A stretch of DNA of 64,000 nt from CAVPDE01 sp964580575 (GTDB lineage Bacteria; Desulfobacterota; DSM-4660; Desulfatiglandales; HGW-15): positions 1 through 64,000 of the forward strand of contig CAZOLJ010000001.1 in assembly GCA_964580575.1 (NCBI GenBank), in the 5' to 3' direction. The position numbers and the translations under genes are program-made. Of this stretch, positions 36,181 to 44,124 are shown one piece after another. The notes beneath the pieces are model-generated. The model did no database searches, was not told the origin of the DNA, and saw nothing but the letters and a program-made list of their open reading frames with translations. Positions within the stretch are counted from its first letter, which is position 1. Each line of letters begins with the position of its first letter.

Positions 36181-38037
36181 TTATTCAAAGTCTATCGTGA
36201 GCTCGAACACCCCCTGTTCCAGCCGGGCTTTGACAGGCAGATCCCCTTTCTCGAACACCTTCATCATGGCCTTGTTGGAGGCAAGCACATCCGCCGTGAA
36301 CCCTTTGATCCCGCGCTCCTTGGCGAGCCGGATGAGCATCTTGTAAAGAAAGCCGGCAATGCCCAAGCCCTGGTATTGCTCATCTACCACAAAAGCGACA
36401 TCCGCATAGGGTCTATTCTGATCCTTGGCGAACCTTGCCTCTGCGATAAGGCGCTCCTCACCCGGCTCCCCTGCAAGCCCTACAATAGACAGCACCTTGT
36501 TGCAATCTACGTTGACATATTCTTGCATTCGCGCATGGGGCATGACTTTGACCGGGCTGAAATAGCGGTAGTACACCGCTTGATCCGAGAATCGATAGAA
36601 AAGGCGCCTCATTTGTTCTTCGTCCGAGGGCCGTATGGCTCTGAAAGAGACTTTGACTCCTCCCTTGAAGGTGTGTTTTGCCGTCACGTCCCCGGGATAA
36701 AGACGGCTGCAATGCGCAAGGAAGATCTGATCCTGGTAAAGGATCCTCTCTGCTTTGGCCTGCTCCACCAGTTTGGCCCTGTCGTCGGGGTGCGCGATGT
36801 CGATCAAGGCTTGAGCCCTCTCGCGGAGTGTCCTCCCCCTGAGGTTGGCCACACCGTACTCGGTCACCACCATGTCGATCGACTCCCGCAGTGTGAGTTG
36901 ATTCGGGAATTCCTTGATGGACAAACGGACATTGGCCCAGCCCTTGCGGTTCCGGCTGGGCAGGGCAAAGATCGTCCGACCTCCCTCCGAGAGTTCCGCA
37001 CCGTTCAGGAAGTCCATGGCCTCCCCGGGTCCGGCAGCAACGTTCCCCCGTCCGAAGTGAAGGGCAATCATGCCTGAGAGATCCACCTTTCGTGCCGGCA
37101 GAATAGCTGCGAACTTCGGGTTCCTGCCGATCTGGATCGGGTCAAAAACCTTGTCCGTCCCTTGGAACTCCACCAGGGGATTGCGGTGCAGCCACGCCAT
37201 GAGCTCCTGGGTACCGAAAGCATAAGAGACGAGAGACTTGCCCCGCCATATTGCTTTGCGGCGATTGGTCACGGCCCCGCTCTTCACAAGGTCCATGAGC
37301 GGGTCCGTAAAAAAGGGAGAGTGAACGCCCAGGTGTTTTTTGCGGGCCAGGTGCGGGCTCAGCGCCTCGAAGAGAGGGCCTAATGAAAACCCGATGCAGC
37401 TCCCGTCTTCGATCAGAGACGCCACATTGGCCGCCAGTTTGTCGAACATGTCATCCACCGTCCACCGGGGAAAATGAAAGGGCGGATCTGTTGAGCGAAC
37501 AAGAAGGTCAAAGTCCGAGACAGGAACAAAGGTATCACCGAAGGTGACTGGGATCTGGGTGTTGATCTCACCCACTTTCAAGGATGCTTGCTCCATGGCC
37601 AGTCGTGCAACATCCACGGCCACACCGAGGCTGCAGTAACCGGCTTCGTTCGGAGGCGTAACCTGGACAATGGCGACGTCAATGGGGATTTGTCTGGACT
37701 CGATGAGATGGGGGATGCGGGAGAACCGGCTTGGGATCAGATCCACCAACCCCTCGGTGATCGCCTGGCTGGCCACCCACCCGGAAAAAAAGGTCTTCAA
37801 CCTGAACTTCTGAGAACGAAGCGCCTTAAGGGAGATGGCATCCCCCAGGCTGACCACCTGAATAAGCTCGAGGTCCGCGATGTTCTGGGCATCGGAAGAC
37901 ATCAGGTGCTTGACCATGGTTCGCGGCTCGGCCACACCCGTGCTGATGAAGATGCTCATTCCCGGTTCGAGCCTGCTCAGGACTTCTTCCGCTGGGACCA
38001 CCCGATCTTCCCATGAACCGGCTTCTTTCGTCTTCAT
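36181..38037 (-). CDS. Acetyl-CoA hydrolase/CoA-transferase fused to GNAT acetyltransferase
   Basis: 618 residues from ATG 38037; the 26 in-frame residues before it translate a repeat. Residues about 1-430 are a family-I-like acetyl-CoA hydrolase/4-hydroxybutyrate CoA-transferase: VTPPNEAGYCSLGVAVD, FHFPRWTVDD and the C-terminal VVTEYGVANLRGRTLRERA. Residues about 455-615 are a GNAT domain: VSFRAIRPSDEEQMRRLFYR with the acetyl-CoA loop DEQYQGLGIAGFL. The fusion could couple acyl-CoA turnover with protein or small-molecule acetylation. Such fusions are known in databases; the acetyl acceptor is unknown. Confidence 0.9.
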   Translation of the reverse strand: MKTKEAGSWEDRVVPAEEVLSRLEPGMSIFISTGVAEPRTMVKHLMSSDAQNIADLELIQVVSLGDAISLKALRSQKFRLKTFFSGWVASQAITEGLVDLIPSRFSRIPHLIESRQIPIDVAIVQVTPPNEAGYCSLGVAVDVARLAMEQASLKVGEINTQIPVTFGDTFVPVSDFDLLVRSTDPPFHFPRWTVDDMFDKLAANVASLIEDGSCIGFSLGPLFEALSPHLARKKHLGVHSPFFTDPLMDLVKSGAVTNRRKAIWRGKSLVSYAFGTQELMAWLHRNPLVEFQGTDKVFDPIQIGRNPKFAAILPARKVDLSGMIALHFGRGNVAAGPGEAMDFLNGAELSEGGRTIFALPSRNRKGWANVRLSIKEFPNQLTLRESIDMVVTEYGVANLRGRTLRERAQALIDIAHPDDRAKLVEQAKAERILYQDQIFLAHCSRLYPGDVTAKHTFKGGVKVSFRAIRPSDEEQMRRLFYRFSDQAVYYRYFSPVKVMPHARMQEYVNVDCNKVLSIVGLAGEPGEERLIAEARFAKDQNRPYADVAFVVDEQYQGLGIAGFLYKMLIRLAKERGIKGFTADVLASNKAMMKVFEKGDLPVKARLEQGVFELTIDFE

Positions 38038-38056
38038 GCTTCCATCTCTACGGATC

Positions 38057-38215
38057 GAGGGACAAAGGGACAGAGTGGCAAAGGCACAAAGGGGAAGAAA
38101 GGGACAAAGTGCCAAAGGGACAAAGAGGCAAAGGGTAAAGACAAGAAAAGAAGTCTTCTGTTTTGTCCCTCTGTGCCTGTGTGCCTATGTCCCTTGTTTT
38201 GCTTTGTCCCTTTCT
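38057..38215. repeat. Family B long hairpin
   Basis: GGGACAAAGGGACAGAGTGG units on the left and inverted TTTGTCCCTCTGTGCC units on the right, about 160 bp. It fills the gap between the metallophosphoesterase stop and the CoA-transferase fusion start, both on the minus strand. Confidence 0.8.
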
Positions 38216-39235
38216 TCATTTCGCAATCCACCGCTTCCCGGCCCGGAGGGCGAACTGACATTCCAGAACCGGGGGCATCTCCGTTCGGAGTTTGTCAAAA
38301 TCAATCTCCGGATAGTCTTTTTTCGTCGCCCCGCCTGTCAGGTTGAACCGAATCACCAGGTCCTCGCTGAAACGCCAGAACTGGCTCTGGATCTCCTTCT
38401 CTGTTTCGGCCGCGCTCAGGCCCGCGGCTTCGATCTCCACGATTTCCATTTCCCAGGAAGGGAGCGGAACAAAACGGGTCTCCACCCTGTCGCTGAGGAC
38501 CTCCCCCTCCACGAACCCCTTTTCCTCGTCCATCTCGGCAAAGCTCATTCGCTGGGTGGAACCGGGATAGACAAAACCGATCTGCGGTTTCAAAGGATGG
38601 GGGAGGATCTGATAGCGGTGGATGTGCCCCGCCGCAACGTAAGCGAAATCCGTGGGCATCGTGTCTCTGGCAACCGTGTCCGGTCGCCCCAACCTGAAGG
38701 TGTAGTCTCCTGGCCCTACCGTCGCTTCGTCGAACGTCTGATGGACGACGAGAAGGTTCAAATCACTTCGGAGATCATCGTACTCCGTGTCATCTAGGGC
38801 CTTGAGAAAAGTGCGTTTGGAGTCCTCTCGGATAAAGGGAAAGCCAGCAACTCCCACCGAGTAACCATCCAGGTGCAGAAGCAAGGACTTGGGCCGGTCA
38901 AAGACATAGCTCCCCGGCAAGCCGTGAAAGAGGTCGAACGGGAATTCGGATCGCTCGTGATTCCCGGGAATGATGACCACGGGGATGCCGGCTTTGGAAA
39001 GCCTTCTGAAAGGCTGAATCAGATCGTCCAGCCTGTCTCTTGGTATGTAGAACTTGTTGAAAAGATCTCCGCTGTGGATGAACAGGTCCGTGTCACTCTC
39101 AAGGGCATGGTCTATGACTTTCAGGAAATTCCCGAGAATGGAGTCCGCCCTCCTCTGCCGCCCTCGGCTGTCCGACGCGGCGACCTTGAGCACCTCAAAC
39201 CCGAGATGAGTGTCTGCAGTGTGAACGAATTTCAA
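38216..39235 (-). CDS. Metallophosphoesterase, SbcD/Mre11-like
   Basis: 339 residues from TTG 39235, giving the family start (L/M)KFVHTADTHLG; a GTG 17 codons earlier overlaps the neighbouring pseudogene and is less likely. Metal-binding motifs are in order: DTHLG, FIHSGDLFN, IPGNHE, VVHQTFDE in place of the usual His motif, and AAGHIHRYQ. This is the nuclease-type calcineurin fold of SbcD/YhaO proteins acting on DNA ends. No SbcC-like ATPase gene is adjacent. It starts 4 nt past the pseudogene stop, suggesting an old operon. Confidence 0.88.
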   Translation of the reverse strand: MKFVHTADTHLGFEVLKVAASDSRGRQRRADSILGNFLKVIDHALESDTDLFIHSGDLFNKFYIPRDRLDDLIQPFRRLSKAGIPVVIIPGNHERSEFPFDLFHGLPGSYVFDRPKSLLLHLDGYSVGVAGFPFIREDSKRTFLKALDDTEYDDLRSDLNLLVVHQTFDEATVGPGDYTFRLGRPDTVARDTMPTDFAYVAAGHIHRYQILPHPLKPQIGFVYPGSTQRMSFAEMDEEKGFVEGEVLSDRVETRFVPLPSWEMEIVEIEAAGLSAAETEKEIQSQFWRFSEDLVIRFNLTGGATKKDYPEIDFDKLRTEMPPVLECQFALRAGKRWIAK

Positions 39236-39239
39236 GGAG

Positions 39240-40090
39240 TCACCAGGTTTTGACTTTCCAGAATAGATTCTTGTTCCTTTGGACACAATACACTTTTTGG
39301 AAGGCCTCGTCAGCTTCTTTGCACTTGTTGCAGTAGACGCACCGCAGGATTTCCTGTTCCCGGCCTTCTACGGTCTTCCTGGGCCAGTGCGGATCGCAAA
39401 GGGTGGGTCTCGCAATCGCCACCAGGTCCGCCTCCCTGTTCTCCAGCACGCTTTCAGCAACACGCGCATTAGGGATTCGTCCCCATTGATCCTGGCTCCG
39501 AGCACGAAGTCCGAGCCCACCGCCTTTCGAGACGCCTCAACGACCTCTTCAGCCAGGTGCAGGCGGTTCTTCAGGGAACCCCCGTACTCGTCCTTTCTCT
39601 GGTTGTGGCGGGAGAGAAAGGAAGACAGGGTGTAGGCATGAGCGAAATGGAGTTCCACCGCGTCAAACCCGGCTGTTCTCGCCCTTTCCGCCGCCCTTGC
39701 TAAAAGCTCCGGGATTTCCCTGATTTCTTCGACAGACAAATCCTCGACCTTTTGCCTGTAGCCGCTCCGGCTGATTTTCATGAAATGGATGATCTGAGGG
39801 GCAATTCCAGCATCCGACTCGCTGTGCACCCGCTCGATCAACTCCCTGAGAGCCGGAACCAAGCGGTCTTCGCTGAGGCGAAGAAGCGGACCGCTCTTCT
39901 GCTTCCTCACCGATATGGCCTCCGTGATGATCAAGCCCGTGCCCCCTTTCGCATAAAGGAGGTACCGTTCGATCAACTCTTCCGTGATCTCCCCTTCTTC
40001 GGTAGCCAGGCGAGTGACAAGCGCCGGCATGACAATGCGATTCCTGAGACGCAATTTTCCATTGATCGTGAAGGGTTCAAAGAGCTTCAT
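39240..40090 (-). pseudogene. Old-Yellow-Enzyme family NADH:flavin oxidoreductase, internally deleted and frameshifted
   Basis: The N-terminal two thirds of the TIM barrel reads well from ATG 40090: NRIVMPALVTRLATEEGEIT, AELHFAHAYTLSSFLSRHNQ-type region and NRLHLAEEVVEA, to GARINGDES. The frame then shifts and the C-terminal barrel resumes as GRIPNARVAESVLENREADL, IARPTLCDPHWP and a C-x2-C pair (CVYCNKC). The middle strands, roughly 80-100 residues by comparison with the family, are missing. The join is near 39470-39485, where both parts share GGACGAATCCC. Either a deletion at short homology or an assembly collapse. No function expected as it stands. Confidence 0.8.
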
Positions 40091-40215
40091 ATTGAGTTCA
40101 CCGTTCACCGTCGTCCGTGCACTGTTCACTGGTGGTTGTTTACTGGTATGTTTTTCACGCGTTATCAGGATCTCTCCCTTCGGTCAAGATGACAAACCTT
40201 GGTTGAGACACTACA

Positions 40216-41499
40216 CTAACTCTTGCTCTTCACGACCCGATATATGGCTACCGGTTCTTTGACATTGTGCAACTCATGCCCTCCGATGAAGACGCACTCG
40301 AAGTGATTTTGGATCCGCTCGTGTGTCTGCGGCCCCACGTAGAGACGCGACTCTCCTGAGAGAGCGCCGATCCTTGCCGCCAGGACCGTCACCATTCCCG
40401 AAGCCGTGTAGGTCCATCGCTCACCGGTAAGACCTCTCATTTTTGTGGACCCGACCCACGCCTCTCCGGAGTTGATCCCCAGGTGAAGCTTCACCATTCC
40501 CCACGGGTAGTTAAGCTTCTCGTTCAACTCACCGTTCACTTCAATGATTTCCAGAGCCGCGCTCACGGATTCTCTCGCATGGGTTTCAGAGTCGCCGTCC
40601 TTGAATATGACCATCAGCCCATCGCCTGCCACTTCATTGACCTCCCCGCCGTGGCGTCTGATGCACTCCAGGTATTTTGAGAAGTGGCTTTCCACCATAT
40701 CGTTCACCAGCCGTTGATCATAGGCCGCTGTAATCGACGAAAACCCCTGGATGTCCAGGAAAAGAATGGTCACATCCTCCGGTATCTTTTCGAGCGTGAC
40801 TTTATCAGGGTCCTGTTCGACCAGCTTAGCGACGGAGATGGGAACGAACTTGGTCAAATGGCTCTTGACCTTTTCAAGCGTCTCAATGTGAATGAGCGTT
40901 GCCTTAAGCCGCTCCGAATAGTCCTTGACTTCTTGGTAAAGCTTTGAGTTCTCCAAAGCGATGGCTGCATAGTGGGACATCAAAATGAGCAGTTCCACGT
41001 CGTCTTCTGAGAAGATCCCGCTGGGAGACTTGTTTAGCGCCTGAAGAGCCCCGATGCAGTCTCCCCTTCGATTCACCAGGGGCACACACACGATATTGCG
41101 GGTGCGGAACCCCGAGAGCTTGTCCACTTCAGAAAAGAAGCGGGGATCCCTGTACGCGTCATTGAGGGTCAGCGCCGTCCTATTCTGAAAGACCCAGCCT
41201 GCCGCCCCATAGGTCGAGGGAATCCTGATTTCGTTCCGGCCCATGCCCGTTGCCACCAGGGACCAGAGTTCTTTGCTCTGATCGTCATGTAGGAAAACCG
41301 TGGCCCTCTGGCTGCCCATCATCTGGTTGGTCTGTTCCATGATCACCTCGAAGAGGTCGTCGAGATTCATTTCGGAAGTGATCACCTGACCCACGTTGAA
41401 CAGCCGTTCATGCTTCTGGAGCTTCTCTCTTGTCCCGAAGTCATCCTTTCTTCGACCGACGTTTCTGTCTCTAAGGTATGAGTGTTCGTTCTGATCCAT
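40216..41499 (-). CDS. GAF-domain class III nucleotide cyclase with atypical active site
   Basis: 427 residues. A GAF domain (about 40-195, QRATVFLHDDQ and VPLVNRRGDCIGALQALNK) is followed by a cyclase homology domain (about 235-420). Both metal Asp residues are present (FLDIQGF and VAGDG). The specificity Lys of adenylate cyclases (KxxGD) is Glu (EVAGD), and the transition-state Asn of VNLAAR is replaced (TVLAAR), while the Arg stays. It may make cyclic nucleotide weakly, use GTP, or serve as a regulatory domain. No membrane segment; ligand sensing through GAF is likely. Confidence 0.85.
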   Translation of the reverse strand: MDQNEHSYLRDRNVGRRKDDFGTREKLQKHERLFNVGQVITSEMNLDDLFEVIMEQTNQMMGSQRATVFLHDDQSKELWSLVATGMGRNEIRIPSTYGAAGWVFQNRTALTLNDAYRDPRFFSEVDKLSGFRTRNIVCVPLVNRRGDCIGALQALNKSPSGIFSEDDVELLILMSHYAAIALENSKLYQEVKDYSERLKATLIHIETLEKVKSHLTKFVPISVAKLVEQDPDKVTLEKIPEDVTILFLDIQGFSSITAAYDQRLVNDMVESHFSKYLECIRRHGGEVNEVAGDGLMVIFKDGDSETHARESVSAALEIIEVNGELNEKLNYPWGMVKLHLGINSGEAWVGSTKMRGLTGERWTYTASGMVTVLAARIGALSGESRLYVGPQTHERIQNHFECVFIGGHELHNVKEPVAIYRVVKSKS

Positions 41500-41531
41500 A
41501 GTCGCGCTTCGATTCCTCTCCCAGTCCCGTC

Positions 41532-42260
41532 CTATTTGTTCTCCTCTATCGCATCCAGATGTTGCTGACAGACCTTGTTGGAGGTGGTCACAAAACGATC
41601 AAGAGGTGTGAGCTCGCGGCTCACTCTGTCAAGGATCTCCGGGGACATCTTTCCCTCTTGAGCCAGCTGGCGGCCTGCCGCCTCCGCGGCCTCCAGGATG
41701 TCATGAACAGGTCTGTTCAGTTCCAGCAACCCCATGAACGTTTCTCCGCAGGGCCTGAGAAGAGCGCCTGCGAATTCTCTTCCAATGGTCCTGCAAAAGG
41801 CTTTCATGTGCACGAGAAGGGGATCGAAGTTGTCCGTTTCCCAGAAGCCGCAGTTCGAGACGAGCACGACCTTGCCGGCCTTGCTTCCTTCCCGTCGCGC
41901 ATGGGCGCAGTGACCGTTGCGAAACTCCACAAAGGGAAGAATGAGAGGGACCAGTCGGTCCATCAGGTTTTTCATGGGCCCGCTCACCCCGTCAAAATAG
42001 ACGGGCGTCCCGAAAACCCAGACATCCGCTTCACGGAGCTTCGGATATAGGCTCTGCATGTCGTCCTTGTGGATGCAGGTACCCGGTTTTTGAAACCAGC
42101 AGTGAAGATCGCCTGAGCAAGGCCTGAGCTTGAGCTTCCGGGTGTAGTAGAGATCTACCTCCGCGCCCCCGCTTTCCAGCCCTTTCAGGAAAGGAGTGAG
42201 AATCAGGGACGTGTTGGCTTTTTCAGCTTTTGGGCTGCAATTGAAAGCAAGGATTTTCAT
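41532..42260 (-). CDS. Flavodoxin-fold NAD(P)H-dependent oxidoreductase
   Basis: 242 residues from ATG 42260 (GGGGAAGAAAAG upstream). The FMN-binding loop is NCSPKAEKANTS near the start, and FGTPVYFDGVSGPMKNLMDRL is the second flavin loop. Cysteines in RPCSGDLHCWFQKPGTC resemble iron-sulfur flavoproteins of anaerobes. A C-terminal 50-residue helical extension follows. It probably transfers electrons from NAD(P)H to FMN and an acceptor. It lies downstream of the short UGA-containing thioredoxin-like gene on the same strand, so a shared redox role is possible. Confidence 0.85.
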   Translation of the reverse strand: MKILAFNCSPKAEKANTSLILTPFLKGLESGGAEVDLYYTRKLKLRPCSGDLHCWFQKPGTCIHKDDMQSLYPKLREADVWVFGTPVYFDGVSGPMKNLMDRLVPLILPFVEFRNGHCAHARREGSKAGKVVLVSNCGFWETDNFDPLLVHMKAFCRTIGREFAGALLRPCGETFMGLLELNRPVHDILEAAEAAGRQLAQEGKMSPEILDRVSRELTPLDRFVTTSNKVCQQHLDAIEENK

Positions 42261-42279
42261 CTTTTCTTCCCCCCGGTGC

Positions 42280-42308
42280 CACGGACAAGCGAACTGTGCT
42301 TGTCCGTG
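42280..42308. repeat. Family D hairpin (CACGGACAAGC type)
   Basis: Perfect 11-bp stem CACGGACAAGC / GCTTGTCCGTG with a 7-nt loop, between the thioredoxin-like gene and the flavoprotein gene. Related to 51125-51177 and 56939-57043. Confidence 0.75.
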
Positions 42309-42319
42309 CTTCTCTATGC

Positions 42320-42607
42320 TTATATCAGCCTGTAGGGATAAGCCCTTTTTGTCCACTCGCTGTCCGGATAATCCTTTGCGAGTCTCTCATAGGCCTCCTT
42401 GAGAGATTTGGGATTGTTCGCACTCTTGTACCCGCACACCCCTCTGAGGAAGATGGCCTCAGGCGCTGCCGCGCTCTTCGGATAATCCTTCTGCTGGCAC
42501 CCTATTCAGCCTGGGTTGAAGAAATCCATGAGCACGGGTTTCTTTTCAGCCTTGGCTCTTGACAGAGCCTTGTTCAAATCGCTCTCCCATTGAATAGCAT
42601 CTCCCAT
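42320..42607 (-). CDS. Thioredoxin-like selenoprotein candidate with in-frame UGA, internally shortened
   Basis: A 96-codon frame from ATG 42607 (strong AAAGGAGACAAGCC site) to TAA 42320, with one in-frame TGA at codon 34 (42506-42508). Around it the product reads VLMDFFNPG-U-IGCQQ, so the TGA stands exactly at the first Cys of a thioredoxin CxxC motif. Translation after the TGA stays meaningful: a TPR-like end (SAAAPEAIFLRGVCGYKSA, LKEAYERLAKDYPDSEW). The usual thioredoxin core after CxxC is missing in frame, so the gene seems shortened after GCQQ. This also leaves doubt whether the hairpin needed for selenocysteine insertion survives. It could be a decaying selenoprotein gene. Confidence 0.6.
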
Positions 42608-42695
42608 GGCTTGTCTCCTTTCATCCCTCACTTTTTTGAAATTGCTTTTCAAGTCTGTTCTGGGCAATTATGCTTGTCAGTCTAGGATATTCTTT

Positions 42696-43964
42696 ATGCA
42701 AACTGAAGCGAAAACAGAGCCCCTTGATCCTCATCGCTGGGTCGTCTTCGGAGTCATTTGTTCGATCTACATCCTCGTCTATTTCCATCGGGTCACCACT
42801 TCCGTAATCGCCACGGATTTGCTCGCCGCTTTTCAGACTAACGCAGCCGCCCTCGGATTCATGTCCTCCATGTACTTCTACCTTTACGCTGTTGAACAGC
42901 CCTTGGTCGGCTACCTCTCCGACCGTTTGGGGCCGAGACGAGTTGTAGTTTTGTGGTCGCTCATTGCAGCCCTCGGCTGCGTCGTCTTTGGATTGGCCCC
43001 TTCCATTGGATGGGCTGCCGTGGGCCGCGCTCTCATTGGGTTCGGCGTTGGCGGGGTCTATGTTCCGGGACTCAAAGCGATCTCTCAGTGGTTCTCGCGA
43101 AAGGATCTCGGCACCATGACAGGGATGCTGATCGGCTCAGGAAACCTGGGCGCTATCGCCGCTACCACGCCCCTTGCCTGGATGGCTGCCACCTGGGGCT
43201 GGAGATTTAGTTTTTTTGTGATTGGTGGACTGACCGTGGGTCTGGCTCTTATCGGTTTCTTTGTCGTAAAGGACTACGCGGACAGAGACGCTCCCCCTTC
43301 AAAGCCTGCTTCCGATGGAAAGCAACTTAAGCCCTCGGCTCTTCACATTGTCACCTCATCCTGGTTCTGGGTCGTTGCAGCCCTTTTTTTCGGAGTGTTT
43401 GGCGGAACCGTTTCCCTTCAGGGCCTTTGGGCAACTCCGTTTCTCATGTCGTTGTTCAATCTCGACCGTGACTATGCCAGTATGATCAACGTGGCGCTCC
43501 CGATTGGGTACATGCTTGGCGCGCCTTTTTTCGGAAGACTGGGAGACCGGGGGTTTCGAGACAGGGTCCATCTGCTCACTTTTCTTTGTGCTCTGCTCAC
43601 CTGCACCTGGTTTGCTCTCACCTTCCTACCCCTGCTGCTCGGCCTGGTAGGCGTGACGACCCTGTACGCCGTTGTCGGAGGCCTTGCAGGCGGAGTCGGC
43701 ACCACTCTATGGGCCATCGCTCAATCAAAAACTCCTGCTACCGTTATGGGCCTCATGTCCGGGCTCATGAATCCTTTCCCTTTGCTGGGAATGGCTGTCA
43801 TGCAGGGAGTGACAGGCGCTATTGTCAACCGCGCTGGCAAGGTGGGCGACGTCTACACGCCTGAGGGCTACAGAAACGCCTTTTTTGTTCTCCTCCTCAT
43901 TGCGGCCGCCTGTTTTGTCCTCTGTGTCATGTTCAGAAAGCGTCTTTCCACAAAAAAACAGTAA
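42696..43964 (+). CDS. Major facilitator superfamily transporter
   Basis: 422 residues from ATG 42696, about 12 membrane segments. The MFS loop 2-3 motif appears as GYLSDRLGPRRVVVLWS (about 75), and its repeat in the second half as GRLGDRGFRDRV (about 275). The RALIGFGVGGVYVPGLKAIS helix is typical of organic-anion or sugar-phosphate exporters and importers of this superfamily. Substrate unknown. It is divergent from the thioredoxin-like gene and upstream of the Tat-exported DUF362 gene on the same strand. Confidence 0.9.
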   Translation: MQTEAKTEPLDPHRWVVFGVICSIYILVYFHRVTTSVIATDLLAAFQTNAAALGFMSSMYFYLYAVEQPLVGYLSDRLGPRRVVVLWSLIAALGCVVFGLAPSIGWAAVGRALIGFGVGGVYVPGLKAISQWFSRKDLGTMTGMLIGSGNLGAIAATTPLAWMAATWGWRFSFFVIGGLTVGLALIGFFVVKDYADRDAPPSKPASDGKQLKPSALHIVTSSWFWVVAALFFGVFGGTVSLQGLWATPFLMSLFNLDRDYASMINVALPIGYMLGAPFFGRLGDRGFRDRVHLLTFLCALLTCTWFALTFLPLLLGLVGVTTLYAVVGGLAGGVGTTLWAIAQSKTPATVMGLMSGLMNPFPLLGMAVMQGVTGAIVNRAGKVGDVYTPEGYRNAFFVLLLIAAACFVLCVMFRKRLSTKKQ

Positions 43965-43972
43965 TAGATGTG

Positions 43973-44002
43973 GCACCGGCAAGCGACTTGGGCTTGTCCG
44001 TG
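43973..44002. repeat. Family D hairpin, degenerate
   Basis: CACCGGCAAGC and GCTTGTCCGTG form a stem with two mismatches directly after the MFS stop. Confidence 0.55.
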
Positions 44003-44061
44003 TTATCGCTTTTGACAAATCCTCTCAGAGATCTTATTCTTTTGAATATTTTATTTTTCCT

Positions 44062-44106
44062 TCTCTCTCCCCCCTCCCTGGCGGGAGGGCTATGGGGGAG
44101 GGGGGA
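44062..44106. repeat. Family A palindrome
   Basis: CTCTCTCCCCCCTCCCTGGC pairs with CGGGAGGGCTATGGGGGAGGG, about 20 nt before the DUF362 gene start. Confidence 0.7.
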
Positions 44107-44124
44107 CAGAAGAAAGGATCGGCC

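Noticed and set aside
36118..37077. 319-codon plus-strand frame
   Set aside because: Antisense to the CoA-transferase/GNAT fusion, whose domains are clear.
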